This document shows, piece after piece, positions 37,069 through 46,261 of a stretch of 64,000 nucleotides of DNA (position 1 is the stretch's first letter; each line of letters opens with the position of its first letter). The translations under genes and the position numbers were made by a program. Source of the DNA: Combretum micranthum (lineage: Eukaryota > Streptophyta > Magnoliopsida > Myrtales > Combretaceae); the NCBI GenBank assembly GCA_024138025.1, contig JAMXBD010000967.1:124001-188000 (forward strand), given 5' to 3'. The notes under the pieces were generated by a model that was not told where the DNA came from, ran no database searches, and worked only from the letters and a program-made list of their open reading frames with translations.

Positions 37069-39071
37069 AATGTTGATGCTCCATCCCCGTCGTAATACGA
37101 ATGAGTTCAAATTATAATCGAAGTCCAATACTCGATTAATCCAATTCTTTTAGGTGGCCAAGCAATATTCGCAGACAATCAATTCTAGATCCTCTCTATA
37201 CAAGCAATAACTTATCACCCAGCTTCGATATTCTTTAATTCCACTTCACATAACAACAGCAAACAATATAATTCCCAAATACCCCATCATGCGTATTCAT
37301 TTTTACCTTTGCCTAAGCAACCAATGCAACTATCATTACAATCACAAGCAATAATTGAAATCGGAAGTAATACTCACTCAGCCATGGTACGCCGGTCTCT
37401 TAATAGTAGTAGTCGGGTGGTAAGGTATCGTCGTTCTCGAGATCACCTACCAAATAAGAATAACCTAATGAGAATTTCATCACTTAACTAATTCAAGCTA
37501 TGCATCTATGCTAGACAAAATCGTAATTCTCGCTATTTGTAGAAGTTCCAATTTAAAACGGCCATAACTTGGTCATTTTAACTCGGAATTTTGCAAATTT
37601 TATATCGATTTCTCTCTACTTTGAAAAATCTATCTATTTCTATTATTAATTTAAAGTTTGAAAACATTAAGGTCATGGAACAGAGGGATCAGATCTGTTC
37701 TGTAACTTTTTCATTTCCGAAAAATTGTTTTACACTTAATCACAATGTTCCTAGTTGATGATTCATGTATAGATGGAATATGAATGAATTCCTAATATGA
37801 ATGACATGTAATGGGTTCAATATATGCATGGTCTTGATGATTTTCGATAATGAAACTTTTAAGAACTCCTAATTATTACAAGACTCCACAATAGTCATTT
37901 CTTAAAAATCCATTTTTCCAAATTTGCATCTCCTAGTGTTTTAGGATATTATTCTTAAAATTTACTTGTTATCTAATAAAAATGAGTCTTTATCATCTAT
38001 ACTACCCCCAAGACCTTCATTTCTACATAGAAATTCACATTTTTCACCTCGCAATTATGTTTTTAAACAAGCTTTTCACAAAAATCCGAATTTTGGAGAA
38101 TTTCATTTCTTGCATATTTCGTATGAGAAAACTTGTTCAATGCATCAAAATTTAAAGCTTTACTATATCTATTGTCTAAGGACTTCATTTAACACATAAA
38201 ACTTGCAATTTGAGCTTGAATACTAGGTGTTTATGTAGGCATCACTTCAAATTACGAATTTAATAATTTGATCACTAACTCAAAATTTTCCATCTTAATT
38301 CCACTACTTGTTTCTCACATTACTCATGCCTAAACTCATTTCAACTTGTAAAAATCATTCCTTAGATATATCTATTACATATACCTTTCACTTTTCATGT
38401 AAAATAGGAGTTTCAAAGTGGTTTCAAGGGTTTTCAAAATAGGTTTAAAAAATCATCCGAATTTTTCCTTTGAACTTTTCTAACAAAAATCTTTTCTTTT
38501 CAAGTGCCTTGCCTTATACTCATGAAGATCTATCAACTAACACATTTATACATACAAGACTAAGCTTTTATGATTATTAATGCATAAAAATACAAAATAT
38601 TCATATGAACATGAATGTCAATAAAGATATGAATGTCTAAACACTAGATCTACAACTTATAGTGCATGAACATGAGTTTAAAGATATGAGCATAAATTTT
38701 TCATGCAAGATCTCTACTTTATATGCATGAACATGATATTATTCCAACAAAAAATCATTAAACACAAGATCTACTTCTTGTGATGGCTTGATATTCTTGT
38801 ATTAGTGTTTTCTCATCCCTAGCATTTGCTCATTGGGATTTAAGGTGGAAAACACACAAGAATAGTCTTACCATTTCAAGATTATGTAATAGAAAGGCTA
38901 GGAATCATCACCTAAAAGATGATTTGAAGAAGAAAAGAAGAGGAAATGAGCTTGTGAGTGAGTGTGTGTGTGTAGTGTCGTGTCACGGCAACACTAAGGA
39001 GAGGAAGTGAGAATTTTGCTTCTTTTAGAAATTTTGAATGAGTGAAAATGAGGAGAGAGAGAGAAAATGAG

Positions 39072-39084
39072 CTTATATATTGAA
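39072..39084 (-). promoter_or_regulatory. LTR TATA box
   Basis: Minus strand reads CAATATATAAGC, at the position equivalent to the TATA boxes of element B's LTRs. Confidence 0.5.
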
Positions 39085-40225
39085 TGAGTTAGGGTTTAGT
39101 TGAAATAAAAGAAGTAAAAATAAAACAAAAAAAGAGGGGAATTGGGGAGGGGATGCGCCGATCATGGAAGAGGGAGTGAGAGAGAGATATTTGAATTTGA
39201 TAAAATTTGTAATTTAAGTAATAAAATGTAATAAATGTAATAATTACTTAGGAAACAAAATTTTCTTGGAAAAGAAAATATAATAAGTAGTTGTAAGGAT
39301 GTAAGAATAGGGTATGAGTAGTGTGTAGTGTAGGTTGTACTTGTGAATAGTGGTAAATAGCAGACAAGACATCTACTTTACCGGTAGTAAAGAAAATACG
39401 GGAAAAAGGATATAACTATAATTTTTATAGCCCAGAAAATTATAAAATTTATATATTTGAAATCCTTATAAAATTTCGATTCTAATGAATATTTCGGGAT
39501 ATTTTTCTGAGTTTCTGGTCCCAGGGCACGTTTTTCCGTAATTGAGCTCGGGAAGGCCCGAAATAGAAAATTTCCCAAATTTAAAACTTTCTACGGTTTA
39601 AAATATACTTTAAATCAATAATTCATATTCATTTATTTTATAAAACTTCTTTTGTTATGAAACCGCAGGAAAGCCGGATTTAGGGTTTCTAGGCTTCTTT
39701 CACTAAGCTTGAATTGGATCGATTTAGGGTTTTGCTTTTTGATTCCTGAAGTTTACTTGACTACTAAGAATACCGGGGTTTACACGTGTAAACAACCCAT
39801 ATCTGATATTTTTAGTTACAGAAAAATTCTAAAACTGATATTTTTGAAAACCTTATATTTTTACGAATCTATTGGTGTTGTCGGAATATTTTCACTATTG
39901 GTGCACCAGGACATGGTTTTCGAAAACTGATGCCGTTCGGATCCGAAAGACATTAGAAAATTACGAATATGATATTTTTAAGCTTTCCTATATTATTATG
40001 AACCATATTCCTCAATTATCTCAATTTCGTTTTCTAAGGTTTAAGAACACGGGATTGTCGAATCTAGATTCACTAGACTAAGCGTAGAACTAGTTAACTT
40101 TAGGATTTCGTTTTGACTTCCGATTCTTAGGGTTTGCTTATATTATCGAAAAATCTAGGGGCTTACAGTTTTTACTTGAGTAAAAAATTTGAAAGAGTAG
40201 AAATGAGGAGATAGAAAGTAAATGA

Positions 40226-40237
40226 GTATATATATGG
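40226..40237 (-). promoter_or_regulatory. Element B 5' LTR TATA box
   Basis: Minus strand reads CCATATATATAC. It would be the promoter driving element B, but the R/U5 part of the LTR lies across two large insertions, so a normal full-length transcript could no longer be made. Confidence 0.55.
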
Positions 40238-40939
40238 AGTAAATTAGGGTTATTGGCTTAATAAATTAGATAAAAAAAATTGCAAATGAGGTTAAATAGG
40301 GGGGAGGGTTGCGCCAGTTGGAGGGGAGAAGGAGAGAGAGAGATTAAATTCAATTTGTTTTGTACTTTATGTAATAAAAAGTTTTAATTTGTAATAATTT
40401 GTTAAGAGACAAATTTTCATTGGAAAAGAAAATGTAATTGAGTGTTTGTAAGGATGTAAGAGTAGGGAGCAGCTTGTGAGTGTAGTAGGTTGTACTTGTG
40501 AATAGTAATGAATAGTAAACAAGACAATTACTTTATCGGTAGTAAAGAAAATACGAGAAAAATGCTATATCTGTAATTTTTATAAACCGAAAAATTATAA
40601 AACTTATTTTTTTTGAAATCCTTATTAAATTTCAGTTCTAAAGAGTATTTCAGAATATTTTTCTGAATTTCTAGTTTCAGGGCTCGCTTTTCCGTAATGG
40701 ATCTCGGGAAGGCCCAAAATAGAGAATTTTTCGAAATCAGAACTTTTTATGGTTGGAAATATACTTTAAAACAACATCCCACATTAAATTATTTTATAAA
40801 AGTTCTTTTAATTTGAAACCAAAGGAAAGCCGGATCCAAGCTTCCTAGGTTTCTCTCTCAAGCTTAAGCTAATCCGATTTAGGGTTTTGGTTTTCGGTTT
40901 CCGAAGTTTACTTATTTATTAGGAAAACCGGGGTTTACA

Positions 40940-40944
40940 CCAGC
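40940..40944. repeat. Target site duplication of element B, right copy
   Basis: ccagc, identical to 5392-5396. On the minus strand it encodes the end of integrase residues KSW of element A. Confidence 0.9.
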
Positions 40945-41960
40945 TTTTCTATCTATGTTGGGCCTTTTTCATTTGTTGTCGAATTATCCTTACTTTGTCT
41001 GCTACATCTTGTACCAAGTTTGGTCCAATAGCGAGCTTTTCCACATCATCCCAAAACAGAGGCGACCTACAGCGTCGTCTATACAAAGCTTCATATGGTG
41101 GCATTTGTATGGTGAAGTGGTAGCTGTTATTGTAGGCAAACTCTATGAGTGGCAAATGAGCATGCCAACTCCTTTTGAATTCCATAACACAAGCACACAA
41201 CATGTCCTCTAGGGTTTAGATTGTCCGTTTCGATTGTCCATCGGTTTTGGGGTGATAAGCCGTGCTAAAACGCAAACTTATCCCCATACTCCTTGGTAAA
41301 CTTGTCCAAAACTTAGATACGAATCTGGGGTCTTGATTTGACACAATCCTGGCGAGTACTCCATGTAAACGTACTATCTCCTTTATGTAAAGCTTATCTA
41401 ACTTGTCCATCGAGAATGTCATGTTGATTGGTATGAAGTAAGCCAATTTGGTCAAACAATCTACCATGACCCATATGGCATCATATCTTACTGAGGTTCT
41501 TGGTAATCCGCATACAAAATCCATTGAGATTTAATCCCACTTCCACTCGGGTATCAGCAAAGGCTTTAGCAATCCTCCTGGTCTTTGATGTTCTACCTTT
41601 ACTTGTTGACAAGTCGGGCACTTCATCACATAATCAGCTACATCCCGTTTCATTCCATTCCACCAAAAGTGGCTCTTGAGATCTTAATACATCTTAATTC
41701 CTCCCGGGTGTACTGTATATCCTGAGTTATGAGCTTCACTCATGATTTCCCTTCTCAATTCCTCATCATCCGGCAAACATAGCCTTCCTTTCATCCACAC
41801 TACATCCTCTTCATCTATGGTGAAGTGAATATACTTCTCCGCTTGCACTTCCCGTTTGATCCTTTATATGACTTCATCATACCATTGAGCTTCTTTAATT
41901 CATTCCACAAGGGTTAATTCCATCACCAAGTTAGATATTTCCACCTCCACATCTTGTCCA
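40940..41960 (-). pseudogene. Element A integrase, zinc finger and core
   Basis: Minus-strand motifs: HHCC region (EAHNSGYTVHPGG), MDFVCGLPRTSVRYDAIWVM, VDCLTKLAYFIPINMTFSMD, KLYIKEIVRLHG, SNQDPRFVSKFW, HPKTDGQSKRTI, EFAYNNSYHFTIQMPPYEAL, RRRCRSPLFWDDVEKLAIGP. The catalytic Glu is Lys (GQSKRT) and the second Asp is Asn (SNQD). Stops include one in KWD-stop-ISMDF and one before TLEDML. The protein is cut after KSW by element B and continues at 5396. Confidence 0.92.
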
Positions 41961-42440
41961 AGGAATTTGATACTTAGCCTTTCGAATTCCTTTACCAACT
42001 CCTTTTGGTCGATCAACAAAGCGGCAACTTCCTCGTGATTCATTCTACTTAAGGCATCAGTGACAACATTAACTTTTCCTGGACAATAATTGATCCCAAG
42101 ATCATAGTCCTTTATAAGCTCCAACCATCTCCGTTGTCGCATATTCAACTCCTTCTAAGTGAATAGGTACTTGAGGCTCTTGTGATCTATATATATTTCG
42201 CATCTTTGTCCATACAAGTGATGCCGTCATATCTTGAGTGCGAAAACAACAACAACTAGCTCCAAGTCATGCGTCAGATAATTTTGCTCATGCGGTCTTA
42301 GGTGTCGTAAAGCATAAGTAATCACTTTTCCTTCTTGCATTAGCACACATCCAAAACCATTTCTCGATGCGTCGCTATGCACTGTATATGGTTTCTCAGG
42401 GTTTGGAAAAAACGAGTATCGGTGCTGATACAAGCTTTTA
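41961..42440 (-). pseudogene. Element A RNase H
   Basis: Motifs: [40 protein letters not shown] with the acidic residues kept, and C-terminal [20 protein letters not shown] and [12 protein letters not shown]. Stops lie in the central part (about 42150-42226). Order after RT and before integrase is the Ty3/gypsy order. Confidence 0.9.
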
Positions 42441-43310
42441 CTTAAGCTCTTGGAAATTTCTTTCTCTTTTATCGATCCAGATGAACTTGTCATTCTTTTG
42501 AGTAAGTTGTGTCAATGGCTTGGCTATAGTTGAGAAATTCTTTACGAACTTTCGATAATAGCCAACTAGATCAAGAAAGCTTCTTACTTCAGTTACCATC
42601 TTCGCTTGCTTCCACTCCATCACTGCTTTAATCTTTTCAAGATCAACCGATATGCCATCTCTAGAAACAACTTGTCCTAAAAATGATATCTTATCCAACC
42701 AAAAGTCGCACTTTGATAACTTAGCGTACAACTTATGTTCTCTTAATGTCCGAAGCGCCATATGGAGGTATTCCTCATGTTGCTCTCATGTAGTCGAGTA
42801 GACCAAAATGTCATCGATGAAAACTATAACACACTTATCCAATAAGGGCTTATAGATTCGATTCATCAGGTCCATGAAAAGCGGCAGGTACATCACTAAG
42901 AACTCATAATGTCCATAACGAGTTCGAAAGGCGGTCTTTGGTACATCCTCCGGCTTTACTCTTAACTGATGGTATCCGAAACTCAGGTTGATGCGAGAAA
43001 ACACACTTGCTCCTTGCAACTGATCAAAGAGGTCATCGATTCGGGGCAATGGATACTTATTCTTGATTGTAACCTTATTCAACTCCCGGTAATTGATACA
43101 TAACACCATATACCCATCCTTTTTCTTAACGAATAAATCTGGTGCTCCCCGTGATGATACACTTGGGCGAATAAATCCTTGATCCAGAAGCTCTTGTAAT
43201 TGCTTCTTGAGTTTCTTCAACTTTATCGATGCCATGCGGTATGGAGCTTTCGATATTGGCTCGGTATTTGGCATCAAGCTAATCTAAAAATCAATCTCCC
43301 TCCTTGGTGG
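42441..43310 (-). pseudogene. Element A reverse transcriptase, motif deleted
   Basis: Motifs: [87 protein letters not shown] then directly [23 protein letters not shown], and the thumb region with [14 protein letters not shown]. The stretch that should read FGLTNAPTA after the VM is missing, replaced by YLPL, so about six residues of a core RT motif are lost in frame. Another frame change follows the FIDD motif near 42780. Confidence 0.92.
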
Positions 43311-43439
43311 CAATCCAAGTAATTCCTCGGGAAAAACATCAGGAAACTCATTCACTATAGGTATATCCTCCACCTTTGGTCCTTCACTTTCTTCTTTTAT
43401 CGCATTAATTTGTCGGTCGATCACCTCCTCATTCGTTAC

Positions 43440-43840
43440 TTACTTAAGTGAACTTAATCCTTGTCTCCTTATGGCCACGGATTCTCCTTTGAACTCAATA
43501 TCCTTCCCGTTCATATCCTTAAAATTCACCTTCTTCTCTTGACAATCTACCATAGCTTTAACACGGGTCAACCAACTCATGCCAAGAATCACCTCATACT
43601 TGCTCATCTCCAACATAATCAAGTCACTTATCATATGGTGTCCTTAGATCTCTAAGGGACATTCCTTCAACATCTCTCGGGTGGTTACGACGCTACTCGT
43701 GGGTATCTTTATCTTGAAGCTAGTAGCGGTGGTGACTATAGGTAAACCAGTCTTCTTAGCAAAGTTGAGGGTGATAAACGAATGGGTGGCTCCGGTATCA
43801 AACAAGGCATAAGCGGTCTCATTAGCTACTCGTATACTTC
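43440..43840 (-). pseudogene. Element A aspartic protease
   Basis: The catalytic motif ALFDTGATHSFI is intact, followed by KTGLPIVTTATSF and, after a stop near 43640, KYEVILGMSWLTRVKAMVDC. The domain begins AGSIRVANETAY at the inferred exon boundary. Element B has the same layout with DTE in place of DTG. Confidence 0.9.
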
Positions 43841-43990
43841 CTGCATTCAACACGCACTAGTTACTAACCATACTACATTTATCTAACTTTTTTAAGCTTT
43901 AGGCTAAAGAGATATAGGGATTCTATTGTTATAGATTCAATAAAAAGATATTATAAACAATCAAAATGATAGCTTAAGGTTAAGGTTAAC
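43841..43990 (-). other. Candidate intron between gag and pol, element A
   Basis: A 150-bp AT-rich stretch has sense boundaries GCAG/GTTAAC and TGAATGCAG/GAAG. Removing it joins codons ...IVA-G-SIRV at matching phase 1 and bypasses seven in-frame stops packed into 50 codons. Unspliced RNA would end Gag three bases into the stretch (TAA at 43986-43988). Because 150 is divisible by three, frame alone does not prove splicing. The high stop density and lack of similarity to the element B spacer are the stronger points. Confidence 0.5.
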
Positions 43991-45240
43991 CTGCAACAAT
44001 TCCATGATCATAGCCTTCGTCTCCCTCTAAGGCAACAAACTCACATCCTTCTTCCTCATCATCGACTTCCTCACACATCCACTGGACTTCTAGGTTGTAA
44101 ACTCTCATTCCATGCATTGATGTGCTAGAGCGGTTCCCATTTCCGTTGCCATTGTTGGTTTTGACAAGGGCGGATCCTCTCGAGGTGTTGGACGACCTCA
44201 ATAGAGCATTTTTTCTCTTAGGGCATTCATTTGCAAAGCGCCCTGGCTACTTACACGCATAACAAACACTAGTGTTTTTCTTAGGACGCTCCAAGATTTT
44301 ATGACTTGGGTTGCCATAAAAGTAGCACTTGTTTTGTAATTGTGGGCAAGACTTTGGATAATGCTTCTCTCGGCATTTCCAGCATGCGATATCCACCTTG
44401 GTTACTTCCTTTTGATTGCTTCCACTTCCTTTGAAACTTCCAAAGGTCTTAAACCTTTTATTTTTTAATCCTGAACTTGGTCCTTCATAAGGCTTCCTTT
44501 CAAACGCAAACACTTTCTTTTCTGGAGCTTTTGTTTTCATCTTTTTAGCTCCTTCTATAATTTGAGCCTTTTCCACTAGCTCCTTAAAACTTCTGATATC
44601 AAACTCCACCAAACGAATCCTTAGGTCCTCATTTAATCCACTCAAGAAAACTTGTCTCTTTAACTCCTCATTGTGCTTATAGGATTCAGGAGCATACTGT
44701 AACAAGCGATTGAATGGTTCTCCCCCTTTGAGAAATATGCAAGAAGTCAGCACTATATCGAACTCTGAGACTCCCTGGAAAATAGTTCTCTAAGAACTCC
44801 TCTCAAAACATATCCCAAGTTATTAGAGAAAGCAATTCTCACTTCTTCGATTCCCACCATATTAGGGCCTCATCTGGTTTTCCGAAGGCTCCATCGAAGT
44901 AACTATTACTTTTGATGAAGTCGGCGAGCAAAATTCAGTGTGATCTCGGCAGTAGTGGTGGTGGAAATGGCGCGGTATGCAACTGTTCGCTGGGTGCTTC
45001 TACCGTGGCTTTAGGATCATTCTAAGGTGGAGCAGGATCTGGATTATTTTGATTTTGTTGCTGAATCAAAATAGTCAACAAGTGGTTCATCTGTCTAAGG
45101 GCAGCAACAAAGTCATTTTGCTGGTTCGGGGCAGGAGCAGGGTTATTCTCCGGTTGGTTTTGCAAAGGTACTCCTTGTTCAGCTAGTACTCCGTTGGAAT
45201 CTCATTGCTCCCTATTTCTACATCTTCTTGGATGGTTGTT
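43991..45240 (-). pseudogene. Element A gag
   Basis: The start has RRCRNREQ, a Gln/Pro/Asn-rich segment (QMNHLLTILIQQQNQ), then the capsid core (LLQYAPESYKHNEELKRQVF, LSGLNEDLRIRLVEFDIRSF). Knuckles are CWKCREKHYPKSC (CX2CX3HX4C), a degenerate CYFYGNPSH lacking two ligands, and CYACK-stop-PGRFANEC. The C-terminal tail is YNLEVQWMCEEVDDEEEGCE. Stops and frame changes are frequent. No start ATG can be chosen: the frame opens after a TAA just upstream, as in element B. Confidence 0.85.
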
Positions 45241-46132
45241 AATTGTTTAGATTTTAGTTTTCTATTATACGCTTTATACTAACGTTTATGAAAATAACGG
45301 AAATCTCAAATATAAAGACAAGAAATCAAAATACAAAACTTATGGAAATAAATTGGCAAAAGAGGAATTAATAGGAGCTTAATAAGAAATTAAGAAATTC
45401 AAATACACATTTCAAAGAAATCACAAGATAAGTGCAAACCCCGGTTTTTCTAGTAGTCAAGTAAACTTTGGAAACCGAAAAGCAAAACCCTAAACCGGAT
45501 TAGTTCAAGCCTTGTGAAAGAAACTTAGAAACCCTAGATCTGGCTTTCCTTCGGTTTCTTATCAAAAGAAATTTTATGAAATAATTTATGTGAAATATTG
45601 TTTTAAAGTATATTTCAAACCATAGGAAGTTTTAATTTTGGAAAATTTTCTATTCCGGGCATTTCCGAGCTCCATTATGAAAAAGCGAGCCTCAGGACTA
45701 GAAACTCAGAAAAATATTTCGAAATACTATTTAGAGCTGAAATTTTATAAGGATTTCAAAAATATAAGTTTTATCATTTTTCGGGCTATAAAAATTATAG
45801 TTATAGCCTTTTTCCCATATTTTCTTTACTACCGGTAAAGTAGATGTCTTGTCTACTATTTACCACTATTCACAAGTACAACCTACATTACACACTAACC
45901 ATACCCTAGTCTTACATCCTTACAACTACTCATTATATTTTCTTTTTCAAGAAATTTTTGTTCCTTACTAAATTATTACATTTGATACATTTTATTATAC
46001 AAATTACAAATTCAAATAAAATCAACTCTCCCTTTCTCTTGCTCCTACATTGGCTGGTGCAACTTCCCCCCTTTATGCCTTCAAATTGATTTATGTTATC
46101 TCTTTTATTACTTAAAACAAACCCTAATTCAC

Positions 46133-46144
46133 TTAATATAAATA
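46133..46144 (+). promoter_or_regulatory. LTR TATA box
   Basis: TTAATATAAATA lies upstream of a CTCTCTC leader and a (CA)n run. It corresponds to 13879-13892 and 39072-39084 on the minus strand. Confidence 0.55.
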
Positions 46145-46241
46145 ATCTTTAACTTTCTCTCTCTTTCATTTCATTTTCATTTGTTCAAAGAAATCACAAA
46201 ACTCTCTCTTCTTTTCCTCTCTTGCCGTGAGCTTCAACCAC

Positions 46242-46261
46242 CACACACACACACACACACA
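46242..46261. repeat. (CA)n microsatellite in LTR leader
   Basis: Ten CA units just after gccgtgagcttcaacc, the same leader position as the TG run at 13765-13791 on the other strand. Confidence 0.85.

Larger units (their letters stand above)
36316..39784 (-). mobile_element. Solo LTR of element-B type, deepest nest level
   Basis: It starts TGTCACGCCCC at 36316 and ends GGGGTTTACA at 39784. Flanks cgcgt (36311-36315) and cgtgt (39785-39789) differ by one base. Its 3469 bp match element B's LTRs in both termini and body, including three diverged tandem units. The conserved block lies at about 37550-37650. It carries a four-copy 31-bp minisatellite. The surrounding LTR resumes at aaacaacccatatctg. 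Confidence 0.9.
33008..40167 (-). mobile_element. Solo LTR, interrupted by a further solo LTR
   Basis: It starts TGTCACGCCCC at 33008 and ends GGGGCTTACA at 40167, with perfect gtttt duplications at 33003-33007 and 40168-40172. Removing 36316-39784 leaves about 3.69 kb that aligns throughout with the solo LTR at 28751-32465, including the GC-rich cassette (about 33590-33815) and the conserved block (about 34265-34380). The TATA box is at 35978-35990. It lies inside element B's 5' LTR. Confidence 0.9.
5397..40939 (-). mobile_element. Element B: full-length chromovirus with nested inserts
   Basis: A complete minus-strand Ty3/gypsy element with 3' LTR 5397-14587 and 5' LTR 26585-40939, flanked by perfect ccagc duplications. 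It is inserted in the integrase of element A. In sense order it has the tRNA-Met primer site (26565), an extra upstream ORF, gag, a candidate gag-pol intron, protease, RT, RNase H, integrase, chromodomain and polypurine tract. With nested inserts removed it would be about 14 kb. A hand comparison of matching stretches of its two LTRs (around 11265-11510 and 26975-27215) shows roughly 20 differences in about 230 bases, mostly transitions, so it is not a recent insertion. All ORFs carry stops or frameshifts. Confidence 0.9.
26585..40939 (-). mobile_element. Element B 5' LTR, interrupted twice
   Basis: It starts TGTCATGCCCC at 26585 and ends GGGGTTTACA at 40939, followed by the ccagc duplication. 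Taking out the solo LTRs 28751-32465 and 33008-40167 leaves about 3.47 kb in pieces 26585-28750, 32466-33007 and 40168-40939. The pieces align in order with the 3' LTR (for example gagagggtttttacttgag at 13815 spans the second insertion site). The conserved block lies at about 27805-27905. A TATA box is at 40226-40237. The MITE of the partner LTR is absent. Confidence 0.9.
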
